The translations under genes were made by a program, and so were the position numbers. Shown one piece after another: positions 27,411-36,848 of a stretch of 64,000 bases of DNA (the stretch's first letter is position 1; each line of letters begins with the position of its first letter). Under the pieces are notes generated by a model. It searched no databases and was not told where the DNA came from. It was given only the letters and a program-made list of their open reading frames with translations. This DNA comes from Streptomyces humi. GTDB taxonomy: Bacteria > Actinomycetota > Actinomycetes > Streptomycetales > Streptomycetaceae. Location of the stretch: NCBI RefSeq assembly GCF_001005085.2, contig NZ_LBMU02000043.1:38677-102676 (forward strand), read 5' to 3'.

Positions 27411-29386
27411 TGGCCGCCGTCGCCGACGCGACCGCGCCGGTCGCGACGATCCGCAGCAGGGTCGGCCGGCCCGTGGTGGTGGGGGCGATCCTGCTCGTCT
27501 GGCTGCTGCTCTTCGCGGTGTTCCGCGGCCGGCAGACGCTGAACCTGGCCGCCGCCGACCTCACCGGTCTGCACCGCTGGCTGAACGACGTCAACGACAG
27601 CATCGGCGCCAACCGCAACTCCAACCCGCTCTTCCTCTACTTCTTCAACGAGATCCGCCTGGTCATCGACAACCTCGTCACCTTCGTCCAGTCGCTGATC
27701 TCCCAGCCCACCGGCGGCCGCCCGGTCCCGCAGATCGGCTGGCTCGGCGTCGTCGGACTCGCGGGCTACGTCTCCTGGGCCGTCGGCAACTGGCGGGTCG
27801 CGCTGCTGGCCGTGGCCGGGTTCACCTTCTTCGGGCTCCAGGGCCTGTGGCAGGAGAGCATGGACACCCTGGCGCTGACCCTGTCCGCGGTCCTCGTGGC
27901 CCTGCTCATCGGTATCCCGCTGGGCGTCTGGGCCGGGCTCTCCGACCGCTTCAACCGGATCATGACGCCCTTCCTGGACTTCATGCAGACGATGCCGACC
28001 TTCGTCTACCTCGCCCCGCTGACCCTGATCTTCCTGATCGGCGGCGCCTCCGCCGTCATCACCACCGTGATCTACGCGGCGCCGCCCGCCATCCGCATCA
28101 CCGCGCACGCCATCCGCTCGGTGCCGCAGACCACCGTCGAGGCGGCCGACTCGCTCGGCACCACCCGCACGCAGCAACTGGTGAAGGTGCTGCTGCCGAT
28201 GTCGAAGCGCACCGTGGTGATGGGCGTCAACCAGACCATCATGGCCGCCCTGGCCATGGTCACCATCGCCGCCCTGATCGACGCGCCCGGCCTCGGCAAG
28301 ACCGTCGTCCAGGCCTTGCAGTCCCTCGACGTCGGCACCGCCTTCAACGCGGGCCTCGCCATCGTCGTCATGGCCATCGTGCTCGACCGGGTCACCACGG
28401 CCGCCGCCGCCCGCACCGAGACCCGCCGTACGGCCGACGGCCGGTTCACCGGGTGGCGCCGGCCGCTGCTGGGCGCGGGCGCCGTCGCCGCCCTCGTCCT
28501 GGTCTACCTCTCCCACACCTACGTCTGGGCGGCCGAGTTCCCCGGTGACGGCACCGTCGGCAGCCACATCGCGAGCGCCGCCGACACCGCGACCGGCTGG
28601 CTCCAGGACCATGTCTCCGGGCTGACCAACGCCCTGCGGGACGCCCTCACCAACGGCCTGCTCAACCCGTTCCAGACGCTGCTCACCGACTCCCCGTGGT
28701 GGCTGGTCGGCGCCGTCCTGGCCGGCCTCGGCGCGGTCCTCGGCGGCCGGTGGGCCGCGGTCACGGCCGCGGTCTGCGTGGGGCTGCTGGTCGGCACCGG
28801 CCTGTGGTCGGACAGCATGACCACCCTCGCCTCGACCGCCGTCGCCACCGTCCTGGTGATGCTGCTCGGCGCGGTCGTCGGCGTGTGGATGGGCCGCAGC
28901 GCCCTGGCCGACCGGTTGATCCGGCCCACCCTGGACGCCGCGCAGGTCATGCCGCCGTTCGTCTACCTGGTGCCGTTCCTGGCGCTGTTCGGCGCCACCC
29001 GTTTCACGGCGATCGTGGCGGCCGTCGTCTACGCGGCACCCGTCGCCATCAAGATCATCGCGGACGGGGTGCGCAACGTCCCCGAGGCCACGGTGGAGGC
29101 GGCCACCTCGGCCGGGTGCAACACCTGGCAGATCATCACCAAGGTCCAGCTGCCGATGGCCCGCAGCGCCCTGACCCTCGCGACCAACCAGGGCCTGATC
29201 TACGTGCTGTCGATGGTCGTGGTGGGCGGCCTGGTGGGGGCGGGCGCCCTCGGCTACGACGTCGTGGCCGGTTTCTCGCAGGGTGAGCTGTACGGCAAGG
29301 GGCTGGCGGCGGGGCTCGCCATCGTACTGCTCGGAGTCATGTTCGACCGGATCACTCAGGCTGCGGCACGACGCACCCGGGCATAA
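27410..29386 (+). CDS. fused double-permease of quaternary-amine ABC transporter
   Basis: A 658-residue membrane protein made of two ProW-like permease domains in one chain. The first has TMPTFVYLAPLTLIFLIGG and an EAA-type loop around EAADSLGTTRTQQLVKVLLPM (about residues 180-275); the second has VMPPFVYLVPFLALFGA and EAATSAGCNTWQIITKVQLPM (about 510-590). Each half has five to six helices and there is an additional hydrophobic N-terminal region. Fusion of the two halves lets one polypeptide form the whole channel. The ATG overlaps the ATPase stop; the next gene starts 13 bases after its stop. Together with ATPase and lipoprotein it forms a complete importer. Confidence 0.9.
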
Positions 29387-29399
29387 GGAGCGCTACACC

Positions 29400-30365
29400 A
29401 TGGCACAACACTGGCGAGCCGGCGCGGCCGGCCTGGCCGTCCTCGGACTGACCCTCACGGCCTGCGGCGGAGCGAAGGTGGGCGACAGCGGCTCGGCCGG
29501 CGCGAAGTCCTCGGGCGGCAAGTGCGGCACCTTCAACCTGGCCGTCAACCCGTGGGTGGGCTACGAGGCGGACGCGGCGGTCGTCGCGTACGTCGCGCAG
29601 CACGACCTCGGCTGCACGGTGAACAAGAAGGACCTCAAGGAGGAGATCGCCTGGCAGGGCTTCGGCACCGGCGAGGTCGACGCCGTCCTGGAGAACTGGG
29701 GCCACGACGATCTGAAGAAGAAGTACATCAGCGGCCAGAAGACGGCCGTCGAGGCCGGTTCGACCGGCAACAAGGGCATCATCGGCTGGTACGTGCCGCC
29801 GTGGCTGGCCAAGGCGCACCCGGACATCACCGACTGGCGGAACCTGGACAAGTACGCGGCGAACTTCAAGACGTCCGAGTCGGGCGGCAAGGGCCAACTC
29901 CTCGACGGCGACCCGTCGTACGTCACCAACGACGCGGCCCTGGTGAAGAACCTGAAGCTGGACTTCAAGGTGGTGTACGCGGGCAGCGAGACCGCGCTCA
30001 TCCAGGCCTTCAGGACGGCCGAGAAGAACAAGCAGTGGCTGATCGGGTACTTCTACGAACCGCAGTGGTTCCTCTCCGAGGTGCCCCTGGTGAAGGTGAA
30101 CCTGCCGAAGTACACGACGGGCTGTGACGCGGACGCGGCGAAGGTGGCCTGCGACTACCCCGTCTACGACCTGGACAAGATCGTCAGCGCGAGCTTCGCC
30201 AAGTCGGGCAGCCCCGCCTACGGCCTGGTGAAGAAGTTCAACTGGACCAACGACGACCAGAACACGGTGGCCAAGTACATCGCCGTGGACAAGATGTCGG
30301 ACGACGCGGCGGCCAAGAAGTGGGTCGACGCCAACCGCGACAAGGTCGAGGCCTGGCTGAAGTAG
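29400..30365 (+). CDS. quaternary-amine-binding lipoprotein (OpuAC/ProX type)
   Basis: A 321-residue substrate-binding lipoprotein. The N-terminal LTLTACGG is a lipobox with lipidated Cys22. The mature protein has the OpuAC-type start NLAVNPWVGYEADAAVVAYV, Trp/Tyr-rich segments (WENWGHDDL-like LENWGHD, GWYVPPWL, FYEPQWF) of the kind that form the aromatic box around trimethylammonium groups. AAGGAG overlaps the permease stop and sets the ATG at 29400. Last gene of the operon; a strong hairpin follows. Confidence 0.92.
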   Translation: MAQHWRAGAAGLAVLGLTLTACGGAKVGDSGSAGAKSSGGKCGTFNLAVNPWVGYEADAAVVAYVAQHDLGCTVNKKDLKEEIAWQGFGTGEVDAVLENWGHDDLKKKYISGQKTAVEAGSTGNKGIIGWYVPPWLAKAHPDITDWRNLDKYAANFKTSESGGKGQLLDGDPSYVTNDAALVKNLKLDFKVVYAGSETALIQAFRTAEKNKQWLIGYFYEPQWFLSEVPLVKVNLPKYTTGCDADAAKVACDYPVYDLDKIVSASFAKSGSPAYGLVKKFNWTNDDQNTVAKYIAVDKMSDDAAAKKWVDANRDKVEAWLK

Positions 30366-30392
30366 CGGAGGCCGCGAAGGCGACGGTCCAGG

Positions 30393-30438
30393 ACGCCCGG
30401 CGGGCGGTGCGCGATGACGCGCGCCGCCCGCCGGGCGT
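30393..30438 (+). terminator. 21-bp hairpin terminator of the transporter operon
   Basis: Arms at 30393-30413 and 30418-30438 pair over 21 bp with one G-T wobble around the loop ATGA, followed by TGCCGTTTT. It starts 28 bases after the lipoprotein stop and is the strongest intrinsic-terminator candidate in the window. Confidence 0.85.
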
Positions 30439-30519
30439 TGCCGTTTTCCGGGTCTTTCCCGCCCTCTTTACCGACATCGCCCACCCCTTGACACCCCTCC
30501 TCGGCGACGGGCACATTGA

Positions 30520-30555
30520 GTTGCGCAGCCTGAATCACGTTGCGCACAAAGCAAC
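30520..30555. promoter_or_regulatory. tandem IclR-type operator, dimethylglycine oxidase promoter
   Basis: Site 1 is GTTGCG-CAGCC-TGAATC (30520-30536), site 2 is GTTGCG-CACAA-AGCAAC (30539-30555). Both left arms are perfect and the right arm of site 2 has 5/6. The starts are 19 bp apart. The element ends 30 bases before the ATG at 30586. Confidence 0.65.
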
Positions 30556-30585
30556 TGCACCGGTCTCAAGTTCGGAGGTTGGGCG

Positions 30586-33048
30586 ATGGCGGGACCCCGA
30601 GTGGTCATCATCGGAGCGGGCGTCGTGGGGGCCGCCCTCGCGGACGAGATCTCCGCACGCGGCTGGACCGAAATCACCGTGGTGGACCAGGGCCCCCTCC
30701 CGGCCACCGGGGGCTCCTCCTCCCACGCCCCGGGCCTGGTCTTCCAGACGAACCCCTCGAAGACCATGACGGAACTCGCCCGCTACACCGTCGAGAAGCT
30801 CTGCTCCCTCGACGTCGACGGCCGGCCCTGCTTCCTCCAGGTCGGCGGCCTCGAAGTGGCCACCAGCCCCGAACGCCTCGCCGAACTCCACCGCAGGCAC
30901 GGCTGGATCACCTCCTGGGGCATCGAGGCGCGGATCCTCACCCCCGAGGAGTGCGTCGAGCGGCACCCGCTGGTCGACCGCGACCGTGTGCTCGGCGGCC
31001 TGCTGGTCCCCACCGACGGCCTCGCCAAGGCGGTCCTCGCCGTCGAGGCCCAGATCCGCCGGGCCACCGGGCGCGGGGTGCGCTTCCTCGCCCGCCACGA
31101 GGTCCTCGACGTCCGCCAGGACGACGGCCGGGTCACCGCCGTGGTGACCGACCAGGGCGAGCTGCCCGCCGACATCGTGGTGTGCTGCGCCGGCATCTGG
31201 GGCCCGCGGATCGCCCGCATGGTCGGCATGAACCTCCCGCTCACCCCGCTCGCCCACCAGCTCGCCTGGACCGGCCCGGTCCCCGCGCTCGCCGGCCAGA
31301 CCGAGGAGGCCGTCCGCCCGATCCTGCGCCACCAGGACGCCGACCTCTACTACCGCGACCGCTTCGACGGCATCGGCATCGGCTACTACGGCCACCGCCC
31401 CATGCCCGTCTCCGCCGACGACATCCTCTCCGTCGACGAGGCCGACGGGATGCCCTCGGTCCTGAAGTTCACCGAGGAGGACTTCGAGGACGCCTGGACG
31501 GAGACGCAGTCGCTGCTCCCCGCGACCCGCGAGGCGAAGATCGAGGAGGGCATCAACGGCCTCTTCTCCTTCACCACCGACGGCTACCCGCTGCTCGGCG
31601 AGTCCCCGGACGTCAAGGGCTTCTGGGTCGCCGAGGCCGTCTGGGTCACCCACTCCGCGGGCGTCGGCCGCGCCGTCGCCGAATGGCTGGTGGACGGCCA
31701 CTGCTCGTCGTTCGACCTGCACGAGTGCGACGTCAACCGCTTCGAGCCGCACCAGCTCGCCCCGGAGTACGTCCTCGCCCGCGACTGCCAGAACTTCGCC
31801 GAGGTCTACGACATCCTCCACCCCCTCCAGCCGAGCGGGAAGCCGCGCCCGATCCGCACCAGCCCCTTCTACGCCCGCCAGCAGGAGCACGGCGCGTTCT
31901 TCCTGGAGGCGAACGGCTGGGAGCGCCCCCAGTGGTACGAGGCGAACGCGGGCCTGGTCGAAGGCCGTGACATCCCCACCCCGAACGACTGGGCCGCCCG
32001 CTACTGGTCGCCGATCGTCGGCGCCGAGGCCCAGGCCACCCGTGAGACGGTCGCCCTGTACGACATGACCGCCCTCAAGCGCCTGGAGGTCAGCGGCCCC
32101 GGTGCCGCCGACTTCCTGGAGGGTCTGGTCACCGGCAAGGTCGCCAAGTCCGTCGGCTCCGTGACGTACACCCTCCTCCTCGACCACGACGGCGGCATCC
32201 GCAGCGACATCACCGTGGCGAGGCTGGCCCGCGACCTGTTCCAGGTCGGCGCCAACGGCAACCTCGACCTCGACTGGTTCACCCGCCACCTGCCGTGGGG
32301 GCACCTCCCAGCGGCAGCCGGGGGAGGCACGGTGCAGGTCCGCGACATCACGCCCGGCACCTGCTGCATCGGCCTGTGGGGCCCGCTGGCCCGCGAGGTT
32401 TTGCAGCCGCTGACGGACGAGGACTTCTCCGACGACGGCCTGAAGTACTTCCGCGCCAAGCGCGCCCACATCGGCTCGGTCCCGGTCACCGCCATGCGCC
32501 TGTCGTACGTCGGTGAGCTCGGCTGGGAGCTGTACACCACCGCGGACCTGGGCGGGAAGCTCTGGGACACGCTGTGGGCGGCGGCCGAACCGCTGGGCGG
32601 CGTCATCGCCGGCCGCGGCGCCTTCAACAGCCTGCGCCTGGAGAAGGGCTACCGCTCCTTCGGCACCGACATGACGTACGAGCACGACCCCTACGAGGCC
32701 GGCGTCGCTTTCGCGGTGCGGCCCGACAAGGGCGACTTCGTCGGCAGGGCCGCGCTGGAGCGACGCCGGGCCGACGTCCGCCGGAAGCTGACCTGCCTCA
32801 CCGTCGACGACCCCCGGGCCGTCGTGATGGGCAAGGAACCGGTGTACGACGGCGAGCGGGCCGTCGGCTACGTCACGAGCGCCGCGTACGGCTACACCAT
32901 CGGCAAGGGCATCGCCTACGCGTGGCTGCCGGCGGAGCTGGCGGTGCCCGGCACGGCGGTGCGGATCGGGTACTTCGACCAGCGCGTGGAGGCGGTGGTG
33001 GCCGAGGAGCCGTTGTTCGACCCGGCGATGTCCCGGCTCCGGGGGTGA
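30586..33048 (+). CDS. dimethylglycine oxidase-type FAD/folate enzyme
   Basis: An 820-residue two-domain protein very like Arthrobacter dimethylglycine oxidase (about 830 residues) as I recall it. The N-terminal half is a DAO-type FAD domain (VVIIGAGVVGAALADEI start, SSHAPGLVFQTNPSKTM, VAEAVWVTHSAGVGRAVAEW) with an FAO_M linker; PLAHQ around residue 224 matches the active-site His region. From about 440 to the end it is a GcvT-like tetrahydrofolate domain (VALYDMTALKRLEVSGPGA, ELGWELYTTADLGGKLWDTL). It should convert dimethylglycine to sarcosine while passing the one-carbon unit to folate. No sarcosine oxidase gene lies nearby. About residues 570-580 derive from a repetitive element. GGAGG precedes the ATG. 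Confidence 0.88.
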   Translation: MAGPRVVIIGAGVVGAALADEISARGWTEITVVDQGPLPATGGSSSHAPGLVFQTNPSKTMTELARYTVEKLCSLDVDGRPCFLQVGGLEVATSPERLAELHRRHGWITSWGIEARILTPEECVERHPLVDRDRVLGGLLVPTDGLAKAVLAVEAQIRRATGRGVRFLARHEVLDVRQDDGRVTAVVTDQGELPADIVVCCAGIWGPRIARMVGMNLPLTPLAHQLAWTGPVPALAGQTEEAVRPILRHQDADLYYRDRFDGIGIGYYGHRPMPVSADDILSVDEADGMPSVLKFTEEDFEDAWTETQSLLPATREAKIEEGINGLFSFTTDGYPLLGESPDVKGFWVAEAVWVTHSAGVGRAVAEWLVDGHCSSFDLHECDVNRFEPHQLAPEYVLARDCQNFAEVYDILHPLQPSGKPRPIRTSPFYARQQEHGAFFLEANGWERPQWYEANAGLVEGRDIPTPNDWAARYWSPIVGAEAQATRETVALYDMTALKRLEVSGPGAADFLEGLVTGKVAKSVGSVTYTLLLDHDGGIRSDITVARLARDLFQVGANGNLDLDWFTRHLPWGHLPAAAGGGTVQVRDITPGTCCIGLWGPLAREVLQPLTDEDFSDDGLKYFRAKRAHIGSVPVTAMRLSYVGELGWELYTTADLGGKLWDTLWAAAEPLGGVIAGRGAFNSLRLEKGYRSFGTDMTYEHDPYEAGVAFAVRPDKGDFVGRAALERRRADVRRKLTCLTVDDPRAVVMGKEPVYDGERAVGYVTSAAYGYTIGKGIAYAWLPAELAVPGTAVRIGYFDQRVEAVVAEEPLFDPAMSRLRG
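32295..32327. repeat. short palindromic element inserted in frame in a coding region
   Basis: The 33 bases begin GTGGGGGCACCTCCCAGCGG and end in GGGGGAGG; CCTCCC and GGGAGG form the stem. I recognise this as a dispersed palindromic repeat common in Streptomyces genomes, usually intergenic. Here it adds about eleven residues (HLPAAAGGG region) to the folate domain without breaking the frame. Confidence 0.6.
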
Positions 33049-33080
33049 GCGGCGCCTCCCATGGGCGCGGAGAACCGCCC

Positions 33081-33249
33081 GACCAGCCGTCACGCACCCG
33101 TGCGGAGGCCGACCGTGGTGGCGCCGGGGCTCAGCGCGACCAGCCGTGACGCACCCGTGCGGAGGTCGACCGTGGTGGCGCCGGGGCTCAGGCGCGACCA
33201 GCCGTCACGCACCCGCGCGGAGGCCGACCGTGGTGGCGCCGGGGCTCAG
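33081..33249. repeat. three tandem copies of a 57/58-bp unit
   Basis: GACCAGCCGT starts copies at 33081, 33138 and 33196 (periods 57 and 58). Each copy continues with CACGCACCCG-type sequence and ends GGCGCCGGGGCTCAG. Copies differ at only a few positions (gtcacg/gtgacg, ggccgacc/ggtcgacc, cccgtg/cccgcg), so the duplication is recent. The third copy supplies the stop codon of the minus-strand gene ending at 33246. No open frame with a start spans it convincingly. Confidence 0.85.
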
Positions 33250-34286
33250 CCCGGTGACTGGGCCAGCTGCCCCAGGTGCGCCGCGCGTGACTCACCGGTC
33301 TGGCCCTGGACCAGCAGGAACAGGGCCTCCCTGGCGAGCCGTTGGGCGCGGTTGTCCAGGGCCATCGCCCGGCCGCCGCCCGCCACCACGGCTGCCGTCG
33401 TCGCCGTCCGCAGCAGCGTGAACGCCTCGGCCCGCACCGCCAGCCGCTCCTCCGTGTGCTCGTGCGGAACCGGATGGTCCGCGAGCGCGTAGGCCCGGCG
33501 GCGGACCTCGTCGAGCCGCGCCCGCAGCGGGCCCGCGTACTCCGCCGCCACCAGGGCCAGCGCCGCCCGGGCGACACCGAAGACGGCCGGGCCCGCGTTG
33601 CGGGGTTTCGGACGGTCCGTCGCCGCCCACTGCCCGTAGGGCACCCGCAGCGCGACCGCCTCCTCCGGCACCCACAGGCCGTCCAGGTCCAGGGACACCG
33701 TCCGGGACGCGGTCAGCGCCGCCAGCCGCATCGGTTCCGAAGGCCGCAGCCCCGGCTGCTCCCGGGCCTCGACGAAGGCGAACAGCGCCTCGTCGTCCTC
33801 GGTCACCCCGGCCAGCAGCAGCACGTCGTTCAGACCCCAGCCGGTGTACCACGGCACGGTGCCGTCGAAGCGCCGGCCGCCCGCCTCCCGTCGTACCCGC
33901 ACGGGGAGCCGTGGGTGGGACCGCAGATGCGCGTACGCCACCCCGGACAGCAGTTCACCGCGCGCCAGCGGTCCCAGCAGCCGCTCCCGCACCGGCAGTT
34001 CGGTCGCGGCCAGGGTCTGCACCGGCGTGTGGTGCTGCGTCTGCACGAACCAGGTCGAGCAGCAGGCCCCGGCCAGGATCTCCGCCGTCTCGCGGACGAC
34101 GGCCACGGGCGCCGCCGAGCCGCCGTACGCGACCGGGGCGCTCACCCCGAGCAGCCCCGAGCGCTTGATCGCCTCGATGTGGCCGACGGGCACGCCCTCC
34201 TGGTCGACCCGCTCCGCGGCGGGGGAGAGGAGGGTGTCGGCGAGGTGCCGGGCGCGGGTGACGAGCGGATGGGTGGCAGCGGTCAT
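33246..34286 (-). CDS. acyl-CoA dehydrogenase-family protein
   Basis: A 346-residue flavoprotein-like protein of the acyl-CoA dehydrogenase superfamily. The N-terminal helical part (HPLVTRARHLADTLLSPAAERVD, GLLGVSAPVAYGGS) and the helical C-terminus are recognisable, but the central sheet is short and the catalytic Glu typical of beta-oxidation enzymes is not evident, so it is closer to flavin monooxygenase-type members (DszC/SfnB-like). Substrate unknown. ATG at 34286 chosen at the first family-like residue; ribosome site weak. It lies 23 bases after the HD-domain gene on the same strand, so the two may be co-transcribed. Confidence 0.75.
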   Translation of the reverse strand: MTAATHPLVTRARHLADTLLSPAAERVDQEGVPVGHIEAIKRSGLLGVSAPVAYGGSAAPVAVVRETAEILAGACCSTWFVQTQHHTPVQTLAATELPVRERLLGPLARGELLSGVAYAHLRSHPRLPVRVRREAGGRRFDGTVPWYTGWGLNDVLLLAGVTEDDEALFAFVEAREQPGLRPSEPMRLAALTASRTVSLDLDGLWVPEEAVALRVPYGQWAATDRPKPRNAGPAVFGVARAALALVAAEYAGPLRARLDEVRRRAYALADHPVPHEHTEERLAVRAEAFTLLRTATTAAVVAGGGRAMALDNRAQRLAREALFLLVQGQTGESRAAHLGQLAQSPG

Positions 34287-34309
34287 GAACAGGATTCTTT
34301 CCGACCTCC

Positions 34310-34906
34310 TCAGCCGTGGACCGGGAACGACGCCTGGAAGGCCAGGCGATCGCCGGCGCCGTCGCCGATGCGGGAGAGGACGTCGTCGAGCGCGATGAAC
34401 TCCTCCCACGCGGGCCGGCCGATGGCCTCGGCCAGCCGGGCCACGACGAGGTCCTCCAGGTCCGGTACGCGTTTGTTCTTCCAGATCTTGTCGGCGAGGC
34501 TCACCAGCAGGTCCTCGGGCCCGACACCCGGTTCCGTCCACGACGCGTGCGTGGCGGCGAACCGGGCGAGCCCCGCACCGACGCCGAGGCCGAGCAGCAG
34601 CGCCCGCCCCGCCTCCTCGTGTGCCGCGCCGGGCGCGGAGAGTTCGCGGACGTGGACCGTCTTGCCGATGTCATGGGTCGCGGCCCCGAAGAGCACGGCG
34701 TCCCGGTCGAAGGACAGGGCGGGCCGGTGCCGCTCGGCCCAGTCGGCCAGCTGGTGGGCGACGTCGTGCACGGCCCTCAGGTGGGCCGCCAGCCGCGGCG
34801 GGCACTCCAGCCCGGACAGCAGCCCGGCCACACGGTCCGGCAGCGGGAGCAGAGGCGGGTCGACGACGCCCCGCACGGCCCGCGACAACGCGGTGTCGGT
34901 CGTCAT
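34310..34906 (-). CDS. HD-domain phosphohydrolase-like protein
   Basis: A 198-residue soluble protein. HLRAVHDVAHQLADW (about 43-57) provides the first His, AATHDIGKTVHV (about 74-85) is the HD pair and SLADKIWKNKRVPDLEDL (about 136) the distal Asp, the order expected for metal-dependent HD phosphohydrolases. Phosphohydrolase activity on nucleotides is likely but the substrate is unknown. The ATG at 34906 gives MTTDTALSRAV; there is no clear Shine-Dalgarno sequence, and an upstream ATG would add residues that do not resemble the family. Confidence 0.78.
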   Translation of the reverse strand: MTTDTALSRAVRGVVDPPLLPLPDRVAGLLSGLECPPRLAAHLRAVHDVAHQLADWAERHRPALSFDRDAVLFGAATHDIGKTVHVRELSAPGAAHEEAGRALLLGLGVGAGLARFAATHASWTEPGVGPEDLLVSLADKIWKNKRVPDLEDLVVARLAEAIGRPAWEEFIALDDVLSRIGDGAGDRLAFQASFPVHG

Positions 34907-35037
34907 CGCGTCAGGGTACTGACCGGGCTTCCCGTGCCAACCTGTTTTCTCCGGGCGAGGTGTCGATCCGGCGGCCTTCCGTTCGTGTAGAAGGCGGAAC
35001 ACCCCGACGACACCGCACGACGACCGAGGAGTACCCC

Positions 35038-35388
35038 ATGAAGCACTACCTGCTCAGCGTGGTCCAGCCCACCGACGGCACCCCGCCCCCGCCCGACGAA
35101 CTCGCCGCGATCACGCGCGACGTCGAGGCGTTCAACGACGAGCTGCGCGCGGCCGGCGCCTGGGTCTTCGCGGACGGCCTGCACGGCCCGGAGACGGCCA
35201 CCGTGCTGCGGCCGGAGGGCGGCGAGGTCCTGATCACCGACGGACCGTACGCCGAGGGCAAGGAGTACCTGGGCGGGATCTGCCTGATCCGCGCGGAGGA
35301 CCTGGACGCCGCCCTGGAGTGGGGCCGCAAGTGCGCGCTCGCCACCACGCTGCCGATCGAGGTGCGCCCCTTCATGGGGCAGCACTGA
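35038..35388 (+). CDS. YciI/DGPF-family protein, partner of ECF42-type sigma
   Basis: A 116-residue ferredoxin-like-fold protein: MKHYLLSVVQP start, ITDGPYAEGKEYLGGI containing the DGPF/DGPY motif at about 66-80, and GRKCALATTLPIEVRPF near the end. Proteins of this kind are encoded next to ECF42 sigma factors in actinobacteria. Their biochemical role is not established. GAGGAG precedes the ATG. The stop codon overlaps the sigma gene start (TGATG), so translation is coupled. Confidence 0.88.
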   Translation: MKHYLLSVVQPTDGTPPPPDELAAITRDVEAFNDELRAAGAWVFADGLHGPETATVLRPEGGEVLITDGPYAEGKEYLGGICLIRAEDLDAALEWGRKCALATTLPIEVRPFMGQH

Positions 35389-36581
35389 TGGCGGACGCCG
35401 TCGACGTCGAGGCCGTCTTCCGTGCCGAGTACGGTCGCGCGGTCTCGGTCCTCGTCCGCTTTCTCGGCGACATCGACCTCGCCGAGGAAGCGGTCCAGGA
35501 CGCGTTCACGACGGCACTCGACAGGTGGCCGGAGCGCGGGGTGCCGCCGAGCCCGGCCGGCTGGATCATCACCACCGCCCGCAACCGGGCCGTCGACCGG
35601 CTGCGCCGCGAGTCCTCCCGGGACGCCCGGCACGCCGAGGCCGCCCGGCTGCACGCCCCCGAGCCACCCCGCGAGGAGGGTCCCGTGCGCGACGAACGGC
35701 TCCGGCTGATCTTCACCTGCTGCCACCCCGCGCTCGCCCCGCAGTCCCGGGTGGCCCTGACCCTGCGCCTGCTGGGCGGACTCGGCACGGCACAGATCGC
35801 CCGCGCCTTCCTGGTCCCGGAGCCCACCCTGGCCCAGCGGCTGGTGCGCGCCAAGGCCAAGATCCGGGACGCGGGCATCCCGTACCGGGTGCCCGCGGAC
35901 GCCGATCTGCCCGACCGGCTCGGCGGTGTGCTGGCCGTCGTCTATCTGATCTTCAACGAGGGCTACGGCGGTGATCCCGAACTGTGCGCGGAGGCGGTAC
36001 GGCTCGGGAGGCTGCTGTACGGGCTGATGCCGGACGAACCCGAGGTCGCCGGACTGCTCGCGCTGATGCTGCTGGTCGAGTCCCGGGGACCGGCCCGGCT
36101 GACCGGGGCGGGCGAACTGGTGCCACTGCCCGAGCAGGACCGGGCGCTGTGGGACCGGGAACTGGTCGGCGAGGGACAGCACCTGGTCCGGCGGTGCCTG
36201 CGGCGCAACCGGCCCGGGCCCTACCAGATCCAGGCCGCGATCAACGCCGTGCACAGCGACGCGCCGACCGCCGACGCCACCGACTGGGCGCAGATCCGCC
36301 GGCTGTACGACCAGCTCATGGCCGTCGCACCGAGCCCGGTCGTGGCCCTGAACCGGGCCGTCGCGGTGGCCGAGACGGAGGGGCCGGACGCGGCCCTGCG
36401 GCTGGTCGACGCGCTCGCCCTGGACGGCTACCACGTGCTGCACGCCGTCCGCGCCGACCTGCTGCGCCGGCTCGGCCGGGACGCCGAGGCCGTGGCGGAG
36501 TACGACGCGGCCATCGCCCTCGCCGGGAGCCTGCCCGAACGGGCACACCTCGACCGGCGGAAGCGCGAACTCACCGGCTGA
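35388..36581 (+). CDS. ECF42-type sigma factor with TPR-like C-terminal extension
   Basis: A 397-residue ECF sigma factor, twice the length of simple ECFs. Sigma2 is at about residues 10-75 (VEAVFRAEYGRAVSVLVRFLGD, RNRAVDRLRRES) and sigma4 at about 100-165 (LRLIFTCCHPALAPQSRVALTLRLLGGL, VPEPTLAQRLVRAK). Residues 180-397 are a helical, TPR-like extension (GDPELCAEAVRLGRLLYGLMPDEPE, ALNRAVAVAETEGPDAAL) that replaces a separate anti-sigma factor in this group. The only partner nearby is the coupled DGPF protein. Target promoters are unknown. Confidence 0.9.
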   Translation: MADAVDVEAVFRAEYGRAVSVLVRFLGDIDLAEEAVQDAFTTALDRWPERGVPPSPAGWIITTARNRAVDRLRRESSRDARHAEAARLHAPEPPREEGPVRDERLRLIFTCCHPALAPQSRVALTLRLLGGLGTAQIARAFLVPEPTLAQRLVRAKAKIRDAGIPYRVPADADLPDRLGGVLAVVYLIFNEGYGGDPELCAEAVRLGRLLYGLMPDEPEVAGLLALMLLVESRGPARLTGAGELVPLPEQDRALWDRELVGEGQHLVRRCLRRNRPGPYQIQAAINAVHSDAPTADATDWAQIRRLYDQLMAVAPSPVVALNRAVAVAETEGPDAALRLVDALALDGYHVLHAVRADLLRRLGRDAEAVAEYDAAIALAGSLPERAHLDRRKRELTG

Positions 36582-36848
36582 CCAGGCGTGATCTTCCTCG
36601 TCCCGGTGGCTTCCGGGGTACCGGAATCCACCGGCGAAGCACCCTCAGCCACCGCGAGGCGGTCCTCCTGAAGCAGCCCGGCTGAACCTCCTTTCTCCCG
36701 CATCCCCCTGTCGGGGCCCGCCCGCGTACGACGCGGCCGGGCCCGCGCACACCGCCGGCGCCCGGTCGCGTCACGGGTGCCGGATGCCCGACTCCCTTGT
36801 TTTCGACCGCAATTGCGGAAACCAGTGGGCGGAGACCGATGCCCCGGT

